A stretch of 64,000 bases of DNA from an uncultured Sulfitobacter sp. (GTDB lineage Bacteria > Pseudomonadota > Alphaproteobacteria > Rhodobacterales > Rhodobacteraceae). Within the stretch, counting starts at the first letter, position 1. Each line of letters starts with the position of its first letter. The notes below the pieces were generated by a model that was not told where the DNA came from, made no database searches, and worked only from the letters and a program-made list of their open reading frames with translations. Shown piece by piece: positions 44,334-53,132 of this stretch. A program made the translations under genes and the position numbers. The stretch spans positions 248,001-312,000 of the forward strand of contig CANLOQ010000003.1 in the NCBI GenBank assembly GCA_947492925.1. The letters run 5' to 3'.

Positions 44334-44477
44334 TTGACCAACCCCATCGCCCTTATCCTCGCCTTGCTGCTGATCATCGCCGTGACTGTGGATGTGATGT
44401 TCTACGGGACGGAACACCTGATCTTTCTGGGCAAAAAGCTGGCGGATCTGATCGAATACATCGCCTTCTGGCGCTAG
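44334..44477 (+). CDS. 47-residue membrane protein downstream of gap (TTG start)
   Basis: The frame begins TTG at 44334 with GGAG 7 bases upstream and encodes one long hydrophobic helix (NPIALILALLLIIAVTVDVM) and a short amphipathic tail ending KKLADLIEYIAFWR. No ATG precedes it in frame within the intergenic region. It follows gap by 85 bases and may be cotranscribed. I have a recollection of similar small proteins beside gap in related genomes, but cannot verify it here. Confidence 0.55.
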   Translation: MTNPIALILALLLIIAVTVDVMFYGTEHLIFLGKKLADLIEYIAFWR

Positions 44478-44683
44478 GGTCCCAATCCCCTTTTACAGAT
44501 TGCGCACCACACCCCGTTGAGTTTCCTGCGCCACCCCGCTACCTTGTCGGTGTGGCCCCGTCCGGCCCTCCCCCCTCCACCGGGGCAGCATGCGACATGC
44601 GGGACGTTACACTGTCGAACCACCCTGTCCGGGCTGGCGCATAAGGAGGGATTGCGCAAACCGCCCGCAAAAGGAGGTTCAGG

Positions 44684-45397
44684 ATGAAACTGTCATCCCC
44701 CATCTACACATTGAAACGTCAGGCAAAACGGCTGTCACGCGACAACGGCATGCCCCTGCACCAAGCCCTCAACCGGATCGCCACCCAAGAAGGCTACAGC
44801 GATTGGAGCCATCTGACCGCCACCTACGCCAAGGCCACCCCGGCCCAAAAGATCATCAGACAGATGCGCCCCGGCGACATGATGCTGATCGCCGCGCGGC
44901 CCGGCCACGGAAAAACCCTTCTGGGGCTTGAGCTTGGCGCATTGGCCCCCCGGATCAACCGCACCGGCCATGTCTTCACGCTGGATGACACAGAAACGCA
45001 GGTCCACCAGCGGCTCTCGCAGCTTGGGTATGATCCCGCAGCACCGGGCCAAAGCATTGTCGTCGATACCTCCGACAGTATCTGCGCTGATCACATCATG
45101 AACCACCTCACCACCGCGCCGGATAAGGCGCTGATCGTTGTCGATTATCTGCAACTTCTGGATCAACGCCGCAGCACGCCGCAGCTTGATCATCAAATTC
45201 AGGCACTGCGCTCCTTTGCCACCCAACACGGTGCCATCATCGTGGCAATCGCGCAGATCGACCGCGCCTTTGAACGGTCCGCGCAGGGCCTGCCGGGGGT
45301 GGCGGACATTCGCTTGCCAAACCCCGCTGACCTGTCGCTCTTTGACACGCGCTGTTTTCTGCATGACGGCGTGATCCAACTGGAAAAGGCCGCATAA
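44684..45397 (+). CDS. RecA/DnaB-like ATPase with a glyoxalase-related N-terminal segment
   Basis: A 237-residue protein. Residues 5-48 (LKRQAKRLSRDNGMPLHQAL ... GYSDWSHL) match the pattern of a short domain seen at termini of plasmid and antitoxin-like proteins and annotated as glyoxalase-related. Residues 58-235 are a DnaB/KaiC-type RecA fold: Walker A AARPGHGKT, a QRLSQLGY helix, Walker B LIVVDYLQLLDQR, and a sensor-like IVAIAQIDRAFE. There is no DnaB N-terminal domain, so it is not a replicative helicase. It lies between the two gap genes; role unknown. Confidence 0.8.
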   Translation: MKLSSPIYTLKRQAKRLSRDNGMPLHQALNRIATQEGYSDWSHLTATYAKATPAQKIIRQMRPGDMMLIAARPGHGKTLLGLELGALAPRINRTGHVFTLDDTETQVHQRLSQLGYDPAAPGQSIVVDTSDSICADHIMNHLTTAPDKALIVVDYLQLLDQRRSTPQLDHQIQALRSFATQHGAIIVAIAQIDRAFERSAQGLPGVADIRLPNPADLSLFDTRCFLHDGVIQLEKAA

Positions 45398-45410
45398 GAC
45401 CCAGAACACA

Positions 45411-45446
45411 GGCTTTGCGGGGCCACGTCACTGGCCCCGCAAAGCC
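45411..45446 (+). terminator. Strong hairpin after the RecA/DnaB-like gene
   Basis: Perfect 15-bp arms (GGCTTTGCGGGGCCA) with a 6-base loop start about 14 bases after the stop codon. There is no T tract, so it may be an RNA-processing or Rho-assisted end rather than an intrinsic terminator. Confidence 0.6.
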
Positions 45447-45594
45447 ACCCCAGCCAGCGCGCAAAGCCCGCAAACGCAAAGCCCCCCGGCCCACAGGGAA
45501 TATTGTATCGGTACTTAATTCCCGTCCCCGCGCCGTTGACACAGCACCCAAACCCGCCATCTTCGGATCAGGAATTTGATCAAAAGAGGGTGCC

Positions 45595-46596
45595 ATGACC
45601 ACGAAACTCGCCATCAACGGATTTGGCCGCATCGGGCGCAACGTGCTGCGCGCTCTGATGTCACGCGGCGACACAGATTTCCAAGTGGTCGCAATCAACG
45701 ATCTCGCCCCGCTGGAGACCAATGCCCATCTCTTTGAATTTGACAGCGTACATGGCCGCTACGCCCACCCCGTCACGACGGGCGATGCCACCATCGACGT
45801 GGGTGCAGGGCCAATCCGCGTCACGGCCGAACGCGATCCGGCCAAACTGCCGTGGGATGACGTCGACATCGCGTTTGAATGCACCGGCTTTTTCCGCAGC
45901 CCGGATCAGGCCGCCCTGCACCTGCAAAACGGATCAAAGCGCGTGCTGATCTCTGCCCCGGCAAAAGGTGACGTCAAAACAATCGTCTACGGGGTGAACC
46001 ACGACCAGATCGACGGAACCGAACAGGTGCTGTCCAATGCCTCCTGCACCACCAATTGTCTGGTGCCCGTGGCCCATGTCCTGCACGAAGCCTTCGGGAT
46101 CACACGGGGCCACATGACCACCGTACATGCCTATACCGGGACCCAGCCGGTACACGACCGCGCCCATAAGGATCTTTACCGCGCCCGCGCCGCTGCGCTG
46201 TCGATGATCCCGACCAGTACAGGGGCCGCCGATACGCTTGGCGTGGTGCTCCCGCATCTTGACGGCCTGGTCACCGGCACCGCCATCCGCGTGCCAACGC
46301 CCAATGTGTCCTGCTGTGATCTGGTGGTCGAAACGGGCCGCCCGGTAACCACTGATGACGTGAATGCCGCCATGCAAACCGCCGCCGACGGCCCGCTCAA
46401 GGGCATTCTGGGGGTGGAGCCGCGCAAGCTGGTATCGACTGATTTCAACCACGATTCCCGCTCCGCCATCTTCGCCAGCGACCAGACCTCGGTGCAACAG
46501 GGCACGCTTTTGCGCGTGCTGGCGTGGTATGACAACGAATGGGCCTTCTCCAACCGCATGCTGGACACCGCCGGGGTCATGTCACGTTTTATCTAG
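45595..46596 (+). CDS. gap: Glyceraldehyde-3-phosphate dehydrogenase, type I, NAD-type coenzyme site
   Basis: Second GAPDH, 333 residues, about half identical by eye to the one at 43241. The NAD-selective Asp is present (VVAINDLAPLETNAHL); the active-site Cys is in NASCTTNCLVP and the His in TTVHAYTGTQ. The expected role is catabolic glycolysis with NAD. The downstream loop is HDRAHKDLYRARAA. The two genes flank the small membrane protein and the RecA-like gene. Which of the two is essential cannot be told. Confidence 0.93.
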   Translation: MTTKLAINGFGRIGRNVLRALMSRGDTDFQVVAINDLAPLETNAHLFEFDSVHGRYAHPVTTGDATIDVGAGPIRVTAERDPAKLPWDDVDIAFECTGFFRSPDQAALHLQNGSKRVLISAPAKGDVKTIVYGVNHDQIDGTEQVLSNASCTTNCLVPVAHVLHEAFGITRGHMTTVHAYTGTQPVHDRAHKDLYRARAAALSMIPTSTGAADTLGVVLPHLDGLVTGTAIRVPTPNVSCCDLVVETGRPVTTDDVNAAMQTAADGPLKGILGVEPRKLVSTDFNHDSRSAIFASDQTSVQQGTLLRVLAWYDNEWAFSNRMLDTAGVMSRFI

Positions 46597-46710
46597 GCGC
46601 ATGGCGTGTACAGGCATCGGTCAAACCGGTGCCTGCCCGATGCACCAAATGACAGCAGTTACCATTCGTCGCCTCTGACGGCACCACGGCCACATTGACG
46701 AAGCAGCCCT

Positions 46711-47208
46711 TCAGCTGCCCGCGAACTTCGCCCGCACCGCCATATCCACACGCGGGGTCACAAATTTGCTGATGTCGCCGCCCAATCGCGCGATTTCCTT
46801 GACCAGCTTGCTCGCAATCGCCTGATGCTGCGCCTCGGCCATCAGGAATACCGTCTCGATGGAATCGTCCAACTGCCGGTTCATGCCAACCATCTGGTAC
46901 TCATACTCAAAATCCGCAACCGCGCGCAGACCGCGCACGATCATCTGCGCGCCCACATCGCGGGCACAGTCAATCAGCAGGTTTTCAAAAGGATGCGTCA
47001 CAATCTCGATCCCGGCCGCATCGGCCAGTTCGGCGCATTGCGCCTCCACCATCTCCACCCGCTCTTCAAGCGAGAAAAGCGGCCCCTTGTCACGGTTGAT
47101 CGCCACACCGATGACCAGTTTGTCCACCAGCGTGCTGGCGCGGCGGATGATGTCCACATGGCCAAGCGTAATAGGATCAAAGGTGCCGGGATAAAGGCCA
47201 ATACGCAT
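46711..47208 (-). CDS. coaD: Phosphopantetheine adenylyltransferase
   Basis: Penultimate step of coenzyme A synthesis. The 165 residues start MRIGLYPGTFDPITLGHVDI, with the nucleotidyltransferase TxGH loop, and include ALFSLEERVEMV-type and QMIVRGLRAVADFEYEYQM segments. The C-terminus has EIARLGGDISKFVTP. I rejected the upstream in-frame extension (to 47286) because the conserved N-terminus begins at 47208. Confidence 0.96.
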   Translation of the reverse strand: MRIGLYPGTFDPITLGHVDIIRRASTLVDKLVIGVAINRDKGPLFSLEERVEMVEAQCAELADAAGIEIVTHPFENLLIDCARDVGAQMIVRGLRAVADFEYEYQMVGMNRQLDDSIETVFLMAEAQHQAIASKLVKEIARLGGDISKFVTPRVDMAVRAKFAGS

Positions 47209-47322
47209 GAAACGCCCCTGTTGTCTTGTCGCCCGGCGTGTCCCGCGGGCCGTTGCATTTGCGGCAGGCAACCATGCCGCACGCACGGGTGCAAGCGGGT
47301 ATCACACGCCGCCCGCGCAGGC

Positions 47323-47757
47323 TCAGTGGCCCATGATCATGCCTTCAAGGGCGTTCTTTTCCATCGCCAGTTCCTGAAGGCGCGCCTTGACCACGTCCCC
47401 CAGCGAAATCAGCCCCACCAACGCACCATTCTCCAGCACCGGCATGTGGCGGAACCGCCCGTCGGTCATCTTTTGCAACACCGCATCGGCACGGTCGTCC
47501 AGACTGCAAGTGACCAGCTTGGACGTCATGATCTTGTCCACCGTCTTGGTCAGACAGCCAGCCCCCTGTTTGCCCAGCTCACGGACGATGTCACGCTCGG
47601 ACAGAATCCCAAGCGGCACCTTGCCATCGGATGAGATCACCAGCGTCCCGATCCGCTTGGCCGACAGTTCTGCGGCAGCCTCCGAAATCAGCATACCGGG
47701 GGGTGAGGTCACTACACCCTCGTCTGATTTCGTTTTCAAAATCTGCGAGACCAGCAT
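47323..47757 (-). CDS. CBS-domain pair protein
   Basis: A 144-residue protein made of two CBS motifs (about 10-65: PLGILSERDIVRELGKQG; about 75-135: HMPVLENGALVGLISLGDVV). Such stand-alone Bateman modules bind adenosine nucleotides. The start ATG 47757 has GGGGAGAG upstream. The linker CLTKTVDKIMTSKLVTCSLD is typical. Target enzyme unknown; same strand as coaD, 114 bases apart. Confidence 0.9.
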   Translation of the reverse strand: MLVSQILKTKSDEGVVTSPPGMLISEAAAELSAKRIGTLVISSDGKVPLGILSERDIVRELGKQGAGCLTKTVDKIMTSKLVTCSLDDRADAVLQKMTDGRFRHMPVLENGALVGLISLGDVVKARLQELAMEKNALEGMIMGH

Positions 47758-47818
47758 CGGCTCTCCCCTTCTGCCTGACTTCAATGAGTCCCAGCGTCCG
47801 CCAAAAACAGCATTTATG

Positions 47819-48727
47819 TCAAGCCTCTGCCTCCAGCCTGGCCACTTCCGCGCGCAAAGCCGCGCTCAAAAGCTCCGCAAACTGTCGCAGCCGCTGGTTG
47901 CGCTGGTCGTCCGCATGACGGATCAGATAGAAGGCCCGCCGCAACCGCACCTGATCGGCCAGCACCCGCCGCACCCCCGGCAAAAACGGCAGGGCAAAGT
48001 CGTGCACCACGCCCACGCCACCGCCCTGCCGGATCATATGGCCCTGGACCGACACCGAATTTGACGCAAGGCTCACCCGCGCCAGCCCCAGATCGGCCAG
48101 ATAATCCAGTTCGCGGTCAAAAATCATGTCCGGGATGTACCCCACGATCCGGTGCGCCTGCAGGTCCTGAACCGTCCCGATTTCGGGATGGTGCACCAGA
48201 TAGCTTTCCGCCGCTGCCAGATGCAGATGATATTCCGTCACCTTCTGCACCATCAGCCGCCCGGTGTCCGGCGCGCTGACCGCAATCGCCATATCCGCCT
48301 CGCGCCGCGACAGATTGAAGACCCGCGGCAAGGCCACGATCTGAATGTCCAGCCCCGGATGGGCCAACGCGATCTGCGCGCAGACCTGTGGCAATAGAAA
48401 GTTTGCACTGCCATCGGGTGCCCCGATCCTGATCTGCCCGCTCAGCGCATCGCTCGGGGCCGCCACCCCTGCGGTGGCCCGCCGCATCGCCTGTTCGGCC
48501 ACCTCCGCGCGCTCCAGCAACCGCGCCCCCGCCTCCGTCAGCGTGTAACCCTGCGGTGATTTCACAAACAACACCGTTTCCAGCGCCTTTTCCAGCCGCG
48601 CCACCCGCCGCCCCACCGTCGCCGGGTCCAGCCGCATCAGCTTGCCCGCCCCCGACAGGCTCAGCGCCCGCGCAACCGCCAGAAAAATCCGCAGATCATC
48701 CCAATTATGCACCCCGTTCCGCTTCAT
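47819..48727 (-). CDS. LysR-family regulator, probable regulator of the valine-degradation genes
   Basis: A 302-residue LysR-type regulator: HTH DLRIFLAVARALSLSGAGKL and VGRRVARLEKALETVLFVKS, then the effector-binding domain from about 90. The ATG at 48727 has AGGGGAAAG upstream; the longer ORF to 48868 enters the promoter. It is divergent from mmsA with 173 bases between, the classic LysR arrangement, so it probably activates the mmsA cluster in response to a branched-chain intermediate. That assignment is inference. Confidence 0.92.
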   Translation of the reverse strand: MKRNGVHNWDDLRIFLAVARALSLSGAGKLMRLDPATVGRRVARLEKALETVLFVKSPQGYTLTEAGARLLERAEVAEQAMRRATAGVAAPSDALSGQIRIGAPDGSANFLLPQVCAQIALAHPGLDIQIVALPRVFNLSRREADMAIAVSAPDTGRLMVQKVTEYHLHLAAAESYLVHHPEIGTVQDLQAHRIVGYIPDMIFDRELDYLADLGLARVSLASNSVSVQGHMIRQGGGVGVVHDFALPFLPGVRRVLADQVRLRRAFYLIRHADDQRNQRLRQFAELLSAALRAEVARLEAEA

Positions 48728-48900
48728 CTTTCCCCTACAACTCACCTCCGTCGGCCCCATCCGCACTCCGGCCCGCGTGACACCAAAACCGCGCGACTCC
48801 CGCGCCCCGGTCTTGCAAAAATGCAAAACCACTTTGCCCAACTGCCCCTTTTCCTCGCCTTTTTGCAAGACTAGACTGCGCCCAAACAGGAGGACACCCC

Positions 48901-50400
48901 ATGCAAGAACTCACTCATTACCTCAACGGCGCACATGTCAAAGGCACATCGGGCCGCTTTGCGGACGTCATGAACCCCGCCACAGGCGAAGTGCAGGCCA
49001 AATGCCCGCTGGCGTCCAAGGAAGAGCTGGAACAGGCCGTGGCCTACGCCGCCGCCGCCCAACCCGCCTGGGCCGCCACCAACCCCCAGCGCCGCGCGCG
49101 CGTGTTGATGAAGCTGGTGGATCTGCTGAACCGCGACATGGACAAACTGGCCGAAGCCCTCAGCCGCGAGCACGGCAAGACGCTGCCAGATGCCGCAGGC
49201 GACGTGCAGCGCGGGCTAGAGGTGGTCGAATACTGCATCGGCGCGCCGCAACTGCTTAAAGGCGAATACACCGACAGCGCGGGCCCCGGCATCGACATGT
49301 ACTCCATGCGTCAGGCGCTTGGCGTCACGGCGGGCATCACACCCTTCAACTTCCCCGCCATGATCCCGATGTGGATGTTCGCCCCCGCCATCGCCTGCGG
49401 CAACGCCTTCATCCTCAAACCATCCGAACGTGATCCATCCGTCCCCCTCATGCTGGCAGAACTGGCCGAAGAAGCGGGCCTGCCGAAGGGCATCCTGCAG
49501 GTCGTGAACGGCGACAAGGAAGCGGTGGACGCGATCCTCTACAATGACACCATCCAGTCGGTAGGTTTCGTCGGCTCAACCCCCATCGCCGAATACATCT
49601 ACGGCACGGGCTGCGCGCAGGGTAAGCGCGTTCAGTGCTTTGGTGGTGCCAAAAACCACATGATCATCATGCCCGACGCTGACATGGCGCAGGCCGCAGA
49701 TGCGCTGGTGGGTGCCGGATACGGTGCCGCAGGCGAACGCTGCATGGCCATTTCCGTCGCGGTTCCGGTGGGGGATGAAACCGCCGACCGCCTGATTGCG
49801 GAACTGGTGCCACGCATCGAAAAGCTCAAGGTCGGCCCCTACACCGCTGGCAACGATGTGGATTACGGCCCCGTTGTGACAGCGGCTGCCAAGGCGAACA
49901 TCGAACGCCTTGTGCAAACCGGCATCGACCAAGGCGCGGAACTCGTCGTCGACGGGCGCGACTTCAAGCTGCAAGGCTACGAGGACGGCTATTTCATCGG
50001 CCCGCACCTTTTCGACAAGGCCACCAAGGACATGGACATCTACACGCAGGAAATCTTTGGCCCCGTGCTGACCTGCGTGCGTGCCCAAACCTACGAAGAG
50101 GCACTTGGCCTTGCGATGGACCACGAATACGGTAACGGCACCGCGATCTTTACCCGCGACGGCGACGCCGCGCGCGATTTTGCCAACCGCATCAACATCG
50201 GCATGGTCGGCATCAACGTGCCGATCCCCGTACCGCTGGCCTATCACACCTTCGGCGGCTGGAAGAAATCTGTCTTTGGTGACCTGAACCAGCACGGTCC
50301 CGATGCGTTCAAATTCTACACCCGCACCAAAACCGTCACCGCCCGTTGGCCCTCGGGCATCAAGGAAGGCGGCGAATTCTCGATCCCCGTCATGGAATAA
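48901..50400 (+). CDS. mmsA: Methylmalonate-semialdehyde dehydrogenase (CoA-acylating)
   Basis: Converts methylmalonate semialdehyde to propionyl-CoA with NAD and CoA, the last step of valine and part of thymine breakdown. The 499 residues belong to the aldehyde dehydrogenase fold, with GITPFNFPAMIPMWMFAPAI, the NAD segment FVGSTPIAEYIYG, the catalytic C281 in GERCMAIS, and FGGWKKSVFGDLNQHGPDAF. First gene of the cluster; RBS AGGAGG lies 9 bases before the start. Confidence 0.96.
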   Translation: MQELTHYLNGAHVKGTSGRFADVMNPATGEVQAKCPLASKEELEQAVAYAAAAQPAWAATNPQRRARVLMKLVDLLNRDMDKLAEALSREHGKTLPDAAGDVQRGLEVVEYCIGAPQLLKGEYTDSAGPGIDMYSMRQALGVTAGITPFNFPAMIPMWMFAPAIACGNAFILKPSERDPSVPLMLAELAEEAGLPKGILQVVNGDKEAVDAILYNDTIQSVGFVGSTPIAEYIYGTGCAQGKRVQCFGGAKNHMIIMPDADMAQAADALVGAGYGAAGERCMAISVAVPVGDETADRLIAELVPRIEKLKVGPYTAGNDVDYGPVVTAAAKANIERLVQTGIDQGAELVVDGRDFKLQGYEDGYFIGPHLFDKATKDMDIYTQEIFGPVLTCVRAQTYEEALGLAMDHEYGNGTAIFTRDGDAARDFANRINIGMVGINVPIPVPLAYHTFGGWKKSVFGDLNQHGPDAFKFYTRTKTVTARWPSGIKEGGEFSIPVME

Positions 50401-50420
50401 CGCGGGCGGGCGGGCCAGAG

Positions 50421-50654
50421 CCCCACCTTACGACCACCTCGTAAGGTGGGCATCCTGCCCACCACCCGCCACAGCGCAAAGCCGTAAGGTGGGCATCCTG
50501 CCCGCCACCCGCCACAGCGCAAAACCGTAAGGTGGGCATCCTGCCCACCACCCGCCACAGCGCAAAACCGTAAGGTGGGCATCCTGCCCACCACCCTCCA
50601 CAACGCAAAACCGTAAGGTGGGCATTCTGACCACCACCCCGCCCAAACGCTCAA
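50421..50654. repeat. Array of five 43-bp REP-like hairpins plus an inverted partial copy
   Basis: The 415-base stretch 50401-50815 holds no gene. Five direct repeats begin with CGTAA at 50440, 50483, 50526, 50569 and 50612, exactly 43 bp apart. Each has a hairpin with arms GGTGGGCA and loop TCC, then an unpaired CACCCGCCACAGCGCAAAA-like spacer. The fifth hairpin is degraded. An inverted partial copy (50421-50432) precedes them. The head matches three units at 30345-30463. Confidence 0.85.
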
Positions 50655-50815
50655 ACAGCCCCCACAATCACCACCGGTTTCCACGGCACCCACAGGTTTT
50701 CAGCATATCGGGCAAAAGGAACACGACGCACCGCTCCATTTTGTCCTATATGTTAAAAAGTATCCAACGCACCGTGCAGCCCGCCGGCATTGGTGCGCCC
50801 CAAGGGAGGCCCGAC

Positions 50816-51913
50816 ATGCAAGATACGTTCACCATCGGCATCGAAGAGGAGTACCTCCTCGTAGATCTCGACAGCCTTGAACTCGCAGCCGCCCCGGATG
50901 CCCTGATGGACGCCTGCACCACCGAGCTTCAGGATCAGGTCAGTCCCGAATTCCTGCAATGCCAGATCGAAATCGGCACCAAGGTCTGCGAAACCGTGGC
51001 CGAGGCCCGCGAAGACCTGCGCAATCTGCGCAGTTGCATCGCGCGAGAGGCGAAAAAACACAACCTTGCCCCCATCGCCGTGTCCTGCCACCCGTTTTCT
51101 GACTGGAAAGACCAGCAATTCACCGACAAGGACCGCTATTCACAGCTTGAGCGTGAGTTGGAGGGCGTCGCCCGCCGCATGCTGATCTCTGGTATGCACG
51201 TACACGTCGGGATTGACGAAAACCCCCGCCGCATCGACCTGATGCCGCAACTGGCCTATTTCCTGCCGCACCTTCTGGCCCTTTCCGCTTCTTCGCCCTT
51301 CTGGCAGGGCGATGATACGGGCCTTGCCTCCTACCGCCTGTCGGTCTTTGACAACATGCCCCGAACCGGTCTGCCGCCGGTCTTTGCCAGCTGGGGCGAA
51401 TACGAACGCACCACCGGCACCCTGATCGACATGGGCGTGATCGAGGACACTACCAAAATCTGGTGGGATCTGCGCCCTTCCGATCACTATCCCACACTGG
51501 AAACCCGTATTTGCGACGTGCAGCCGCGCATGGAACACGCTCTGGCGCTGGCCGCTTTGACGCAGGCCCTGACACGGATGCTGATCCGCCTGCGCGACCG
51601 CAACCTGCGCTGGCGCGAATATGACCGCTTCCTGATTTCGGAAAACCGCTGGCGCGCGCAACGCTACGGCATCACCGAAGGGCTGATCGACTTTGGTGAA
51701 CGCCGCATCCGGCCTTTTGATGAATTGCTCAATGAACTCATCACCTTGCTGGCCGAAGACGCCGAAGCATTGTGTTGCCTTGATGAAATCGCCAGCCTGC
51801 GCGACATCGTCAAAACCGGCACCAGCAGCACCCGGCAGCGCGCCGTCTATCGCGCCGACGGACCACAAGCCGTTGTGCGCCACCTGATCGAAGAATTCCA
51901 CGCTGATCTCTAG
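50816..51913 (+). CDS. YbdK-type carboxylate-amine ligase (GCS2 family)
   Basis: A 365-residue ATP-dependent ligase related to glutamate-cysteine ligase 2, with the metal/nucleotide motif [14 protein letters not shown] at the N-terminus, [19 protein letters not shown] near 125 and [20 protein letters not shown] near 235. E. coli YbdK has weak gamma-glutamylcysteine synthetase activity. The start ATG 50816 has GGGAGG 7 bases upstream; the ORF upstream runs into the repeat array. It is inserted between valine genes; natural substrate unknown. Confidence 0.9.
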   Translation: MQDTFTIGIEEEYLLVDLDSLELAAAPDALMDACTTELQDQVSPEFLQCQIEIGTKVCETVAEAREDLRNLRSCIAREAKKHNLAPIAVSCHPFSDWKDQQFTDKDRYSQLERELEGVARRMLISGMHVHVGIDENPRRIDLMPQLAYFLPHLLALSASSPFWQGDDTGLASYRLSVFDNMPRTGLPPVFASWGEYERTTGTLIDMGVIEDTTKIWWDLRPSDHYPTLETRICDVQPRMEHALALAALTQALTRMLIRLRDRNLRWREYDRFLISENRWRAQRYGITEGLIDFGERRIRPFDELLNELITLLAEDAEALCCLDEIASLRDIVKTGTSSTRQRAVYRADGPQAVVRHLIEEFHADL

Positions 51914-51989
51914 TGTTTCGCCCCCTTGCAAAACTCCTGCAAAGGTTGGAATTTAACATACGTTCAATAACGCCACCGATGAGGCCCCG

Positions 51990-53132
51990 ATGGATTTTGC
52001 ACTCAGCGAAGAACAAACCGCCATTTTCGACATGGCCTATGCCTTTGGGCAGGACCACATTGCGCCCCATGCGCACCAGTGGGAAAAGGACGGCACCATC
52101 CCCAAATCGCTCTGGCCCCAGATTGCCGAACTGGGCTTTGGCGGGCTGTATGTGTCAGAAGAAAGCGGCGGCACCGGGCTCAGCAGGCTCGACGCCACCC
52201 TCGTATTCGAGGCGCTCTCGATGGCCTGCCCCTCTGTCGCTGCGTTCCTGTCGATCCACAATATGTGCGCCAAAATGCTGGATAAATTCGCAAGCGATGA
52301 CATGAAGGCCCGCGTGCTGCCTGATGTGATCGCAATGAACACCGTGCTCAGCTACTGCCTGACAGAACCTGGCTCCGGCTCGGACGCGGCAGCGCTCAAA
52401 ACCCGCTGCGACCGCACGAACGAAGGCTACACTCTTAATGGGACCAAAGCGTTCATCTCCGGCGGCGGCTATTCCGACGCTTATGTCTGCATGGTGCGCA
52501 CCACAGATGCCGGGGCCGCCGGTGTCTCGACTGTGCTGGTCAAGGACGGCACACCGGGCCTCTCATACGGTGGATTGGAAGACAAAATGGGCTGGCGCAG
52601 CCAACCCACGGCGCAGGTGCAGTTCGACAATTGCAATATTTCTGCCGGTGATTTGGTTGGTGAAGAGGGTAAAGGTTTCAAATATGCGATGAATGGCCTT
52701 GATGGCGGCCGTTTGAACATTGCCGCCTGTTCGCTGGGTGCCGCACAGATCGCGATGACCAAAACGCTGGACTATATGGGCGAGCGCAAGGCCTTCGGGC
52801 AATCGATTGACCAGTTTCAGGGCCTGCAATTCCGCCTTGCCGACATGGAGATTGACCTGCAGGCCGCCCGCACCTTCCTCCGGCAGGCCGCGTGGAAGCT
52901 TGACAGCGGCGCACCGGACGCCACCAAGTTCTGTGCGATGGCAAAAAAGCTGGTCACAGAGACCGGCAGCAGAGTGGTCGATCAATGCCTGCAACTGCAC
53001 GGCGGCTACGGCTATCTGGCGGATTACGGTATCGAAAAGCTGGTGCGCGATCTGCGCGTCCACCAGATCCTTGAAGGCACCAACGAAGTCATGCGAGTGA
53101 TCGTCTCCCGCGATATGCTGAAAAACCGATGA
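51990..53132 (+). CDS. Acyl-CoA dehydrogenase, probable isobutyryl-CoA dehydrogenase
   Basis: FAD enzyme of 380 residues (MDFALSEEQTAIFDMAYAFG; LTEPGSGSDAAALKTRC; LADMEIDLQAARTFLRQAA), with the catalytic Glu E362 of LEGTNEVMR. Among ACADs the catalytic-base position and the downstream genes fit isobutyryl-CoA dehydrogenase (ACAD8 type), which turns isobutyryl-CoA into methacrylyl-CoA. Its stop overlaps the next ATG by four bases. Short-branched-chain specificity is inferred. Confidence 0.9.
   Translation: MDFALSEEQTAIFDMAYAFGQDHIAPHAHQWEKDGTIPKSLWPQIAELGFGGLYVSEESGGTGLSRLDATLVFEALSMACPSVAAFLSIHNMCAKMLDKFASDDMKARVLPDVIAMNTVLSYCLTEPGSGSDAAALKTRCDRTNEGYTLNGTKAFISGGGYSDAYVCMVRTTDAGAAGVSTVLVKDGTPGLSYGGLEDKMGWRSQPTAQVQFDNCNISAGDLVGEEGKGFKYAMNGLDGGRLNIAACSLGAAQIAMTKTLDYMGERKAFGQSIDQFQGLQFRLADMEIDLQAARTFLRQAAWKLDSGAPDATKFCAMAKKLVTETGSRVVDQCLQLHGGYGYLADYGIEKLVRDLRVHQILEGTNEVMRVIVSRDMLKNR

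Noticed and set aside
44684-45397. Replicative DNA helicase DnaB
   Set aside because: Only the RecA-like core is present; the N-terminal domain and DnaB length are lacking.
50421-50654. CRISPR array
   Set aside because: The 43-bp period has identical rather than unique spacers, each unit is itself a hairpin with a conserved tail, and no cas gene lies near.
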